Below, piece by piece: positions 35,802 to 47,051 of a stretch of DNA of 64,000 nucleotides. How positions within the stretch are numbered: position 1 is the stretch's first letter; every line of letters starts with the position of its first letter. The translations under genes were made by a program, and so were the position numbers. A model generated the notes under the pieces. The model had not been told where the DNA came from and did no database searches. It was given only the letters and a program-made list of their open reading frames with translations. Origin of the DNA: Mesotaenium endlicherianum (lineage: Eukaryota > Streptophyta > Zygnematophyceae > Zygnematales > Mesotaeniaceae); contig WELA01013696.1 of the NCBI GenBank assembly GCA_009602735.1, positions 165,488-229,487 of the forward strand. The letters run 5' to 3'.

Positions 35802-36657
35802 TCATACTTGAATCAAATTGAACGTCTTTTCAAAGGGGGAAAGAGTCAAATGCAATAGCAGCTGCAGTTGGGCTAGGTAAAGACGTGAATACATTAAGAG
35901 AGAAGAATGACAAGGCTGCATCGATTGAGGCCGCAGCACAGCTAGTGATAGAGCAGAAAATACTCCTGTACTAACCATGATTGCCTTCTTGAAGGGTCGA
36001 TTATGAAGCCTCATCCCCTGCTCCTCAGAGCACGAGGCCCCCCCCTCCATTCTGGCCGCTTTCGAAAAGCTGCGCAAATTGATGAGACAAACATGGTTCA
36101 GAAATTGACATTGACAACGAGCACACTTTATGCAAGAAACTTTTGGGCGTCATTTGTGATGGCAGTCCCTGCGCACGTAGTTCGCATTGCCATCTACAGA
36201 TACCAATCAAGCTTGGAGTGCCACATGAGTATCACCTGGAGCTCAACTTTCACGCTTGTGTGGCATCTAGAGGGTTCCCAATGTTGTGCCCACATTCACA
36301 CAGGAAGGGTCCGTACCTCACATAACAGCTTTTTGTGCACGGACCAACTAATAAAGCTGGCACCTGATTCTTGATGAGCATCATACGTTGCATGCATGTC
36401 TCATACACCAGAAAGTTGAAGGCAATCTTCATGCAGGAAGGCTTCTTATCTATGCACAAAGGGCGGCAACATGGAGCACTTTGGGAGATCACACTCACAA
36501 GACGTCTGGCGCAACTAGTGAACGTGTGCCAAAACAGCCCAGTAATCCCATGCCTACTCCCATGGCAGCAATTAGGGGATACACCTGCAAAACCATGATG
36601 CACATATGTTCAGAATAGATTTTACAACGGTCACTTGAGAAAGAGAGAGAAGGAGAG

Positions 36658-36702
<45 letters not shown>

Positions 36703-36886
36703 GTTNGAGAGGAGCGGTAAGCGTGGGGGGGGGGAGAAGGAGGAGGAGGAGAGGAGAGATGTAAACAAGTCACAAAGAATAAGGACCTTCTAGGATATTG
36801 AAAAGACTTGACAGAGCTGTATGGAGGGTAAAAAAACAACTTACGTCGGGCTTCACCCACTTCTTCATAAAGGCACGAGATGCCAT
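35802..36886 (-). CDS. B12D: B12D / NDUFA4-like small mitochondrial membrane protein
   Basis: Small single-helix protein of the B12D family, related to the MLRQ/NDUFA4 subunits of the respiratory chain, located in mitochondria in plants. Exons: 36886-36845 (MASRAFMKKWVKPD), 36584-36499 (VYPLIAAMGVGMGLLGCFGT then RSLVAPDV) and 36069-35976 (FSKAARMEGGASCSEEQGMR then LHNRPFKKAIM). The xYPL start of the helix, the PDV after it and the FSK-x-x-R segment match the family pattern. Start chosen because an in-frame TAG lies directly upstream and the N-terminus fits. Phases agree. The GTTAGT after 35976 suits a donor; the final exon, expected to begin Pro-Ser, is not certain. A candidate begins after CAG near 35918, and without splicing the frame runs to a stop at 35802. 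Confidence 0.85.
36661..36701. repeat. 41-bp homopolymeric G run
   Basis: An uninterrupted G run followed by TGTTN, inside intron 1 of the B12D gene. The N at 36706 and the length suggest that the true length is not well determined. Confidence 0.9.
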
Positions 36887-37017
36887 CTTCTAACCTCTTG
36901 TATCTTATAAATGCTGCAAACTTACTGGAATGTCTGGCGTGCAAGCCAAAGTGATTGTATTCGGTGAATGCTACAACACTTGAGCACCTTAAGCTCCCGA
37001 ATCTTCTATCTTTCAAA

Positions 37018-37540
37018 TTTTAGAGGCTTTCTGATGGAATGTACCTCCGCACTCCGGGTGTATTTATAGCGTCCTCGAGTCTGCCTTAAGAGGTTGGAGC
37101 AGACGCTGCTTAGCTCAGCTTACGGTGCTACTCGATATGATACGAGGCAGCTCAAGGAATGTTTCTATCCTTTGCCACGCTGGACTGTTGACCAGAGAAC
37201 GCCTAGTCATGCTGGCATATACTGTCCCAGCCAGTCCCAGCCTCTTCTGGTTGTTCACACTAATTCGCACTGGTTCGCTCTGTTTCGCACTATTTCGCAC
37301 CTTATAGCCATGTCACGCTGGAATACCGACAGATCGAGACCAGTCCAGACTGGTCCATACCTGCCGCAGTGGACTTTACTGTAGGCGTTGGTAGCTCGCT
37401 CGTTTCGGAGCTCGCTCCATTTTAGTTAGTTACACACCCCCTTTTTTTTTTTGGTAGGCGTACTAAATCGAACCGTTAGCAATAATTGACGCGTCACATT
37501 TGTTGGTGATGTAGGCTGAAACATTGCGGCAATCTTGCAC
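37018..37540. other. Intergenic, nothing recognised
   Basis: Upstream of the B12D gene. It contains short repeats of TTCGCAC/TTCGCTC words (37262-37305) and a T run at 37443. No gene recognised. Confidence 0.4.
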
Positions 37541-40500
37541 GGTTGTTCGGTACCTTCTCCTACAGTTGCGTTCAGCTTGCTTCAGCTGTCAACTCAGCTC
37601 AATTCAGCTTGCTTCCACTGGCTTCACCGGCTTTCATATGTTCAGGCTTCAGCTGCTACCTGCTGCTCGTCCCTTCTTCATCAATCACCTGCGGTCATGG
37701 AATTCTCTTGGCAGAGCACCTTCTTTTTCCTTCTGGAGGCCCTGCTGCTGGGACTTTGCTGCTGGAGCTTGACCTTGTCAGCAAATTGTGGAGCAGTCAA
37801 CTGGAATTTCTTGGCCATGGCCGTTTGGGGGAGAGGATCCTGGTCTTCATTCTCAATTAAAATCAAACGCCCCCCCCCCTCCTGCATGTAAGTGGGAAGA
37901 GGCACCCCAGGCATGCGCGCCAGTACTACTCAGCCTCGGCTTTCTCCCCCCAGTGCCTGCCTCAGCGCACACCAGGCCCCGCCGAGGAACAAGGCCTCTT
38001 CTGTTGCAAGGCACTAGCACCCCTGACTCCCAAGGCAGGGCACAGTTGATTTCACAAACCGTGAGTTAGTAAATGAGGTTCTTGCGCTCCGGTGCGTCAC
38101 TCAATCCCCTTCTTTCTTTGACTTCCTTAGCTTATCTCTTCACACCATATCAATTGCTTGAAACGAAGCCCTCTGTATTGAAGGGTCGTTGGGAAGGTAA
38201 GGGGGGGGGCTTGAGTATGCTGGCACCAAAGTAGGCGGCAACAGGGGCTTGCATAAAGCTTGGCCCGTCAGTGATGCCCGAACGCGCAACCTGTCTACAG
38301 CTCCTGCTGTCATGTGCTGCCACCCGTCGGGCTGCAGCACATTGCTTGCTCGCAAACTCCGTCTCGCCCAGACCAGGGCCCTCCACAACCGATGGATGGA
38401 CACTTTTTGTCCTAGGAAGCTGCGTTTTTGATACACTCTTAACGGCACGAGGAGGGAGGAGAGGGGGCACTATGATGGCATCAGAACAGGACAGGACAGC
38501 ATGTCTAAAATCCTCACGAGCAACAATGCAGGATCCTCTTGGACTGGAAGACATGGATTGACGAGTCCATACTTTTCTACTGCCTGCTTGACTGATACTG
38601 TCAATGCAGCTGATGCAGAATACAAATGAGCGCTGTTGCTGGGATCGCGTCTTGTGTCGGGGTGGAGGGGGACCTTGAAGCGAAAGCGCACCCCTGCAGA
38701 CTCACTAGGGGACACATGCCGTTGTACTCCTGCTTGGAGTGCGCTTCCTGCGTGCCCCAGTCCATGTGGCACGCCCTCATGTACTCACGCTTTAGGGCGC
38801 TTGCTTAAGCTCACGCATCTATTCAATCGAGTCTAAGATACAAACATCAAGGCCGCCATCTGCACATCAACCCGTTAGGCCCACTATGCGTCGTAAGATG
38901 GGTAGTGTCGATTGGGCAAGACCTGAGGGAGAGCCAGCTGGCAGCACGAGCAGTCCTCAGTGCCACAGGTATACCTTCCTCAGCCCGGGGGAGCTCTGCA
39001 GAAGACGAAGAAGCAGGGCCACGTGCCCCCAGACACCCCTGTGGAGGCGCCACCCTTGTCAGAGAGCTCCCAACTGCAACTGCCTGGTGAATGTGCATGC
39101 TGCGCAAGTGTGCACTTACTGGCGCTCCTCAGAGGCTCCGTGTCTCTGCACTCACACTCTCACCCGGCCTGTCTTTCCACGCGTGTGCGCGCACTTCGCG
39201 CGTGCTCCGCCCAGGCAAGCATTCGGGCTGTCCCGTCTCCATCTTTGAGCATTTCTGTCCGCCACTTTGGCGAGGCCGGGGAGATGTGTGGAGGACTGGG
39301 GGCCGGGGCAAGGGTGGGGCTGATTGGGGGGGCTGTTGGGNTGGAGCTGGGGCAGGGCAAGGTGGTACCTGCAGGTACCCTTGGCTCTGCTGCAGACTGC
39401 AGAGGAGGGGACGTCCTTGTCCAACACCTTCTTCACCCAGGGTAGCACCGCTCTGGGGGCAGCAGCGGCAGCAGGAGGAGCAGCAGCAAGAGCAGCAAGC
39501 CAGCAGGTCTCAAAGGACAAGGAGGAGCAGGGGATGCGGTTGGGGGCTGGGCAGCTTCAGAAAATTAGGTGTCGGCACCTGTTACCCTCCTGCCATCGGT
39601 GCACAGCTCTCTCTGCCCTGGATCAGGGGCGGCCATCTCTCTCTGGCGTGCCTCCCTTTTCCTCTCCTCCTCATCCTTGTGGGAGCACCTCATGCGAAGG
39701 AGCGGCGCTCGTGCATGCCAGCAGATAGCAAGTGCAGTGCAGCGCAGAGCAGTGCAGTGCGGCCGGTGCTCGCAAAACGTCTCTCCTGGAGGTGCTGGTC
39801 AGGGCTGCGGCGTTGGAGAGTGTGGCCTGACGCAAGCATGCTGGGCGCTTACTCTGGCGCTCTCTCTCCAGAGTTGCAGGCAGAGGGAAAGGGGAGAGGG
39901 CGGAGGGGCGGGGATGGGAGGTGAAGGCTGGTCTGTATTTGCTGACGGAAAAGGTGAAACAGCTTTGAGGCCTTGCCGCCTTGTGCCACTTGGCATCCTC
40001 CTGCTTTGCCACCAGGTTGCTGATGCGCCTGAAATTCCAGAACCCGAACAGCGGTCCATGTTCATTTGCTGTGTGTATATGTCTGTCCATGTGTGTATGC
40101 ACGTCCGCGTGTGCATGTACGTCTCAGTGTGTGTATGAGTGCACAGGTGTACGCGGGCGTATGTGTGTGGGGGGGAAGGGGGGGGTGGGGAATGTGTGCT
40201 TTGTGTTTCCCTCTATCTTGGAGAAGAAATGCAAGGCATGGAGGTCAGAGGCACTGGGAGTGCACTGGCCTCCTGTTTGTGGAGTTTGTGCGCTCGGGAT
40301 TCTTACGTCTTTTTTTCTCTGGCCACATAACCCCCTCAGAGTTGTCCTTGCACTATGATAGATGTGGCAGAAGGAAGCACCCTGGGAGGCTGGAATTGCG
40401 CACTCAGGCGTGGGCGTGGCTGTGGCTGTGGCTGTGGGCGTGGCATATGCTGCTCAGGCAGGAAGGCAGGTGCCCGCGCGTCTTCTCTCGTGGAGAATAC

Positions 40501-41600
40501 CACCCCCTTTTTCGGCGATGCCAACCAGGTGAGGAGGGGCTGGGCCTCATCGTCGGTGCTGTTTTTTAGGTGACACATGTCTGCCAATTTCATCCGGGGG
40601 GGCCAGGAGTATTATGAAACCGCCTGGATGTGGCCATCCTCGGGCTTGCGGCCCAGGAGAGGTGTCAGAGGATCGGCACAGCTTGAGTTGCCTGCCCGTT
40701 GCGTCGACAGCTCCTCGTTGCATCTCGATTCCCCTGAGCAGAGTGGGAAGGGAGAATAAGTGGTGGAGTGCACCAGCACTGGATGAAAGGCTCGTAAGAG
40801 CTGCCTCTTGGGTGACTGTCAGCTGAGGACCCGCATCATTTTTGGCTCCACTCTCCTCTGTTTCGCACATGCTACGCAACCTTGTGAGTAGCCTCTCTCT
40901 CTCGCGCCCAATCGCTCACTTGCTCGCTCGCTCTCGGGACCTGCGGAAGCTGCACCTGGCTCTGGCAGAAGCAGCATCCGCACTACTGACAAAACACAGG
41001 GCTGACTGGGGCTCATGGGTGGACGAACCGCGGAAGGCTGTGCTGGTGGGCCGCTCAGCGGCAGGTGCCGGTACTGTTGCTTCAACCCCCCAACCACCTT
41101 TGAGTGGGCTTGGCTTAAGGCAGGGGCAGGAGAGAACTCCGCCCATGGTGCTTTGTGCTCGGCCCAAGCGGCCGCACCTCTCTCTTCGGTCGTGGGAACC
41201 GGCAAGGTGGGCGGCGATGGTTAATGGGTGAGCCACAGCAGCAGCCAGTATCGTTCAGAGATATTGACACAATATCTGACATTGTCTAGTCCCGTCAGCC
41301 AGCCAGCTAGGCCCTTCTTTAATTTGTCTAGGATTTCCTCGGCTTCTTGAGGCATGTGTGTGTGCACCCCACCCAGGTACCAGACGGCCAGGCAGAAGAT
41401 GGTTAGTGCGGTGGGTGCAGCACGCTACATATCCTTCATGTCGTGGTTTTTTATGGGAGGTATACTTATTGCCCTCATTGGCTGGTACGCAATCGCGTCT
41501 TGGCATCTATGTGTGTGTGCGTGTGCGTGCTAGGGTGGGGTTACCCTCCTTGCCCCCCCCTCTTGCATGAGCCCAACTTTGATTCACATTATGTGCGTAA
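37541..41600. CDS. Probable multi-exon gene(s), strand unresolved
   Basis: GC-rich region with exon-like frames on both strands. Plus-strand support: an exon with good splice sites at about 37955-38059 (PASAHTRPRRGTRPLLLQGT, donor GTGAGT), one at about 38130-38196 (YLFTPYQLLETKPSVLKGRW, donor GTAAGG), one at 38970-39087 (VYLPQPGGALQKTKKQGHVP, donor GTGAAT), one at about 40824-40884 (LRTRIIFGSTLLCFAHATQP, donor GTGAGT) and a hydrophobic one at about 41378-41520 (SFMSWFFMGGILIALIGWYA). Minus-strand frames also look protein-like: 37905-37681 ending RRKKKVLCQENSMTAGD-stop, 38770-38480 (HPDTRRDPSNSAHLYSASAA), 40080-39960 (RRISNLVAKQEDAKWHKAAR) and 40590-40350. No known domain on either strand. I slightly favour plus because of the splice sites. 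Confidence 0.35.
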
Positions 41601-43379
41601 GTGGCTGAGCTTGATTTAATTTCTCCTGGCTGAAAGTGGGATTTGGTGTTTGGAATATGGGTGGCTGGTCTACGGGCTTAGGGTGTCCACTGAAGGCGAC
41701 GCAACCGCCAAATCCGATCTGCCCACAATCTGGCCCTCGGGGGGTTCTTTGTGGTGCATGCGCTGTTGGCCTTTGATTGTCGTAGTATCCATGTGAATGT
41801 GTCTAGATGCCTGCATGTGTGTCTTGTCTCGCTGCTTGATCACAAGTACCCATCCGTGCATGTGTCTGTGTGGAGGCCATTGGTACTTGCAACAGGCCAA
41901 CGACAGACCAATAGCAGGATGCACGTAAGACTGCAAGGGCAGGTGGGGTGGGGACCCACTTTTTAGTCATGCGAGGGAAGGCTTCCAAGCTGGGCAGGAA
42001 AATGTAGGAAGCAGTTGAGGCCTGAGGGGTACCCCGTGCTCCTTGCATTTCTTGGGACTGGAGGCTTGGTGAAACGGAGTTGCCGCAACCCAGCCTACAT
42101 AGCCCCTCTTCTCCCTTTAATGCCACGCCCCTGATCTCCCTCCCCCCTTACAGTTGATACGTCAACTGCGAATGCAGAGCAATTAGACTATAGACTCTTG
42201 TGAAGCAGCTGTTGGCCACCTGCGTAGTGGAGACTGATGGAGCATTGGCATATTAGGGCTGTGGAACGTAGATTTGTCTTGAATGGCTCGTGCTGGCATG
42301 CAGTCTTCCTTGCAAGTCCACGTGGCCCTGATGGCCCAAGTAGGAGGAATTTAGAGTTGCCAAGAGCATTGTTCTCTTCCAGCTGCTGATGGGAGCATCC
42401 ACAAGTCGCCAAACCCTCAAGGTGGGACAGCTCTTGTGTAGCGCAGCTGCATCATAAGCTACATGGATGCAGGTTTGTGAGGCTGGATCCTGGTCATGGT
42501 GTCAGGCACATCTGAACCCAAGCACTAATATATCTTGAATTTGTAAAGCAAGACTTGTGCTGTGCTTGTCATCAGCTCGCATTGATTTCCTGGTTTGGGG
42601 ATATCATATGAAAGCAGCAGTAGACATTGGCAAGCTTACAAAAACATTTTACTTCTTGTGCCACCAGCGCATATAGTAATTCCGTCTTTGAACATCTGCT
42701 GCACTTCATATCTCCCTCTTGTGCAAGCGCTCCTCATTTGTAGTAATTATTGAAGTATTAACGACTGACCACCTTCTGAGGGCCACCTTTCTCCTTTCTA
42801 GACGCAGGTTAGGAGGCGATATGATATCTTTAACGTGCAATTAGACCAGTAGAATGCAGTGGTGCACCCTTCCATGTCCTCTTAGCAAGCAGTTGCGCTG
42901 GCAAAATACCATTTTGCACTTATAATGTACATGATAGGTATTCGTCCATTCATGTTCTTGCTCAAGAGATTCTTCATATCAATTAAAACAATTGAGTAGA
43001 ATTCTCTGTCTAACGTCGATGCCTTGGAGCGACTGCGACAAATCTTGATTATGAACATGGTCTGTTATTTAATAGTGATGCTTTGCAAGCTCTTCTGAGT
43101 TCTTATGGAAGTATTTCATCCTAATGCGTAACTGGAAAAATCACAAAGCACAATACTTAGCACAATTTGTAGTAAAATAATAGTAATAATGATGTACAGC
43201 GTACAATAATATTTGGATGACTAACCGAATGCCACTATGAAAGCACATTCTATGATTAGAAGATGCAGTAATCAGCGGACAAACCGCCTCATGCTTTGTA
43301 TACAGCGGACTATCCGCCTGGGCTTACTGCCCCCATATCGCTAAAAATATACGATTTAGATAGCTCACTTCGAAGAAGC
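41601..43379. other. Mostly AT-rich intergenic DNA
   Basis: No gene recognised. Two small hairpins, GCGG-ACAAA-CCGC and GCGG-ACTAT-CCGC, repeat 30 bp apart at 43273-43289 and 43303-43319. Confidence 0.4.
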
Positions 43380-43875
43380 TACTATACAAGAAGGCAAAAG
43401 CGCTTCAAAGTTGCATCCAGGCAACCAATGCCGTGATGGAAAAACATGTGTCGGAGCGATGCAGTGAACTCCGAGACAAGACTGTCTTAGAGCTCACTGC
43501 ATCTCTCAACTTCGGCCATTTATGCCCAAAGAAAAGGACATGCAAGGATGAGGAAGGCCAGGCGGTTGCTACATCCCATGCACCACTTTCAACTTTCTGA
43601 TCGGACACATGGCAAAACTGCACAAGCAGAAGAGCTCTCAAATGCCAGAACCCCTTATTCTCGAATGGGAGGGTTGTCCGTATTGGGTACTAAGCACCCG
43701 GATGGAATGGCAGCACGGAAGGGTGAAAGTGGTGCAGGATGTAATAACGATCTTCGCCTCCTGGTACTGTACACCGGGCGGGCTGCCTTCACTTGCTTCG
43801 CAAGTCAAAGCAAGCTGGCCAGACTGCCAACGTGGCCAGCTGGAAACTCCCTGTCCTTCGGCAGAGGATGACTAA
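43380..43875 (+). CDS. Hypothetical plus-strand reading frames
   Basis: Not recognised. One frame runs from about 43376 to a stop at 43600 with ordinary protein composition (QATNAVMEKHVSERCSELRD, then LELTASLNFGHLCPKKRTCK). A second, in another frame, runs from ATG 43609 to 43875 (MPEPLILEWEGCPYWVLSTR, then RVKVVQDVITIFASWYCTPG). Together they could be two exons or one gene broken by an indel; no strong splice pair joins them. No signal peptide, membrane segment or known motif. They lie tail to tail with the SRPBCC gene to the right, 150 bp away. Confidence 0.35.
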
Positions 43876-44022
43876 TATGCAGGTAGGCAAGAGCCATCAG
43901 ATGGCTTCACAAAAAACCCAGTATCAATGGCAGCCTGAATGTGCTGCGCCAACTGCGTAGTGGCAGCAGCAGGCTCCAGAAAATATCGCAAGAGCATGCG
44001 TGCGTCAATAGCCTGGACAGCC

Positions 44023-45266
44023 TTAGAAGCTCGCGGATGAGTAGAGTGTTGATGCACTTGACCTCAGGCTGGAAAAGCTGAGCAAAGACTCCGTGTCGGA
44101 CTCCAGGGCTGCACTCTCAGCCATTGAAGCCAAATGCTTCAAGTCATTGGAGACAATGGTACTCGTGAGGACGGTCACAGAGTCCTTGGACTGGCCAGGT
44201 GGCGGCTTTACAGCATAAGACTGTACAATGAGCGTGCATAGTCGACCTTCACATAGCTCCTCGTGTAGGGATGTCAGCGTTGTGAAGCCCTGCAGAGAAA
44301 CCGTACTTGGTTAATACTATGGTTGGTACCTGATGGTTGATGGTTGAACCTCGATATTGCACTACGCAACATGACCTGAGACATGCAGATACGCTGTGAT
44401 TTGTATAAGAGCTCACATTTAAGTTGAAGTCCCCATCAAGGACAGTGTAACCCAGAAGACCTTTCTCTTCGTCCAATGTGTGCAGTATCTCTCGGTCCCA
44501 CGTGCCCGGCAATCCTGAGATGTATGTGACTTTGCGCACGTGCCCCACTTGTACATTGTGGCGATCACCATGCACCAACTCTGAGTGCAACACTAATGAT
44601 CTCCACCGTTCGGGCCCTGAGAAGTCACTCAGGTAGCTCCATACCTGCAGAGAGCACATAGGGAGCCCACATGCACACCAGTCTAGAAGCTGTAAAGAAG
44701 ACCTGGTGACCAAGTTTGTCAACTAGCCTGCAAATGTGATGAAGGGACACTGGACTGACATGAAAGTAGCTGAAGATCCGGCGCTTTTGCAGAGTTACCA
44801 CCAGTTTAGAAGAACATGCTTCATTCATGATCCAGAGATAAATATTGAAATTTAAGTTCCTTATTAATCTTTGTCCTTAACTGCACTAGAAACGAGAGGG
44901 CTTTTATTCACAGTATACGACAACTGCTGCAGCAGAATTGTACACCTATACCGCAGCCCTCTTCATGGCTCAAAACTGTGTAGAACGAATCAACATCACA
45001 CTGCAGCAATTGCAACGAATGAAGTGACTTACAATGTCTGGAGTCGAGTACACTCTTTGAGTCACCAAATTGAGGACATGATCATTGGATAATGTATAAC
45101 TGTGTAAGGTCTTCACCAACTCTCTCTGACATGGTTCCAAATTAAAGTAACCTTGCTTATTCATGAGGGCCTCCATTCGACACCCTGTCAAAACAATGTT
45201 CTCCGCATATACTGTTAGAACAAAGATTGCAAGTACTATCCTTCCTACATTAGTAAAGAAGAACAT
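44023..45266 (-). CDS. SRPBCC/START-like lipid-binding protein (polyketide cyclase family)
   Basis: Helix-grip fold protein expected to bind a hydrophobic ligand. Exons: 45266-45033, 44644-44417, 44289-44023 (TAA), all in phase, about 242 residues, typical for the fold plus an extension. Family marks are VWSYLSDFSGPERWRSLVLH (start of the fold with the WxxL aromatic), GHVRKVTY, LDEEKGLLGYTVLDGDFNLN (paired strands) and a C-terminal helix NDLKHLASMAESAAL. ATG 45266 is the first after an in-frame TAA and adds a hydrophobic segment (VGRIVLAIFVLTVYA) that could be a signal peptide or anchor; a start at 45176 would give a 212-residue soluble form. Past 44023 another frame stays open to 43872 (RMLLRYFLEPAAATTQLAQH), so a longer C-terminus through an unseen intron or indel is possible. 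The ligand is unknown. Confidence 0.8.
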
Positions 45267-46225
45267 CAACTTAGGCGTTTACAAGGGTTAAGGTGGATTG
45301 GCAATGTAAGACGAAGAAGCTCGGGCAATGACTGTCTTCCCTCATCAATCTCGTGCAGTTGAAGAAAGGGATACTCGACCAGAGAAAAGACAGCGTGCGG
45401 GTCTTCACCTGAAAATGCTCGATTGATTAAACTTAATTCCCCTAATGTTTACAACTGCACTTCATTAGCGCTAAAAGTCACAAGTATGGCTTACGACGGC
45501 CACTTCTCTCGTCTAGACCGCTTTGCACTCCTACGCCCTGAGGAAAGTGCTTAAGCTATTCGTAGTCCGACAGATAACTAGTTGTTGCAGAGCTCAACAT
45601 TCACACTACTTCACAATGTTTATCTCGCGTCGATCTTAGACAGCTGTGCCTCGATCTTTGTCGTCTTTGGAAACATAGAACTGTATTTCACTGTCAAGTG
45701 GGTTCAAGCATCGATGAGAAGATAGCGTCAGCAAGGTGGCATAGACTTTATATCACAGTCCAAGCCCGAAAGACCGAGCTCTGCGCTTAAGCCTTGAACG
45801 CACTCAATGGCGTACACTCGGCACGTTTCTACAGAACCGTCCCGACGAGTTCCGGTCTCCAGACCAGGCGACCTACCTTTCTGCAGCGTGTGATTCTCGT
45901 GCTCGAAATTTTGACAACAAAGTCAAAGTGGCCTATGCGGAATGAAATGGGAAGAAGCGTGAAAGGAAGTACAGTGTCCGAAATCGCGATTCAAGCTTTA
46001 CCAATTCCAGATTCCCACTCCCGTGTCTTTTGTGACGCGTCGTGACATACTTCGTGTCTGTAGAAGCTACTTGTGAGTACTTATGGAGCCTGAGCCATTT
46101 TGCTTCCACCAAATGGCATCTTTTTAGGTATGACCTTTAAAGCATGACAGGTTCTCGATAAACTCGATTCTGCAAATAAAGCGTGAAACGAAAGTGCCAC
46201 ATGGAACGTAATGAAGCACACATAC
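45267..46225. other. Intergenic, nothing certain
   Basis: Upstream flank of the SRPBCC gene. Short open frames on both strands without motifs. Confidence 0.4.
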
Positions 46226-46315
46226 CGTCAGCAACTTTTGTGCAACATAATGCAGCAGATCAAATTCTCGGTGCAGGGTTGCCAATGCGGGCGCAGGCAC
46301 AAAATTAGCGTGCAT
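46226..46315 (-). CDS. Possible exon of a START-like protein
   Basis: A minus-strand segment from ATG 46315 reads MHANFVPAPALATLHREFDL and LLHYVAQKLLT and ends at a good donor (GTATGT). The LHREFDLL pattern resembles the charged start of a START-like domain, which would fit the neighbouring gene, but no following exon was found. Weak call. Confidence 0.25.
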
Positions 46316-46618
46316 CAGCGTATCAATACAACATTCATGAGCAATCACATGCCAAATCACATGCCGAAATTGTGTCCGTACAACAATTAAAGTAAATGGA
46401 GGTGCAAATCAAAATCCGGATGGAGAGGGCACTCTGCGCTGCTGTGCGGCACTTAGCTTGTCGATTAGACTGCGAGCAGGACCTCTCGTGTGCACTTTAG
46501 CTGATTTCTGCTATCTACTGCAGCCACTTGGCATTTGATGTATCAGCTATCGTGGCTTCTCGTGGCTACGAACTTACTGATGACCTTTCAAGGTTGTCAA
46601 GCGTCGTCCAGCTTCTAT

Positions 46619-46651
46619 GTCGGGACTCGGGACTCGGGACTCGGGACCTGG
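46619..46651. repeat. Short tandem repeat, unit CGGGACT
   Basis: About four copies of a 7-bp unit (TCGGGAC) followed by related GGGACCTGGGACC and GGTCGGGACCTGGTC words. Confidence 0.85.
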
Positions 46652-47051
46652 GACCAGGTCGGGACCTGGTCGGGACTGCCAGTAAATAACGGACCTGGCG
46701 GGTTGCTGGCGGGCGTGGAAGAGTCACGTGGAGTGGAAAGTACAGCGCAGCGACCAGACCACAGCCGACCAGATCAGGCTGACCTGTCAAGGTCAGCGCG
46801 AGACTAGGGACCCCAAAATTCACACTTGCCGAGTGACAACTACAGGTTGAGAAAAAATCAGCCGTGCGGCTGCCCACAGCGAGGCTAAGGCTAATCACGC
46901 GGGCACAAGCCAAGTAAGGCATGGTCGAGACTCGAGATGCACGGCCACCTCGGAATGTGGTCCAGTGACAGGCCTTCCACGGCAGGCTTGCCACGACGCC
47001 TTAAACCATCTTGACGGCTAGATTGGTCGCCCAACCCATATCTTATCCACT

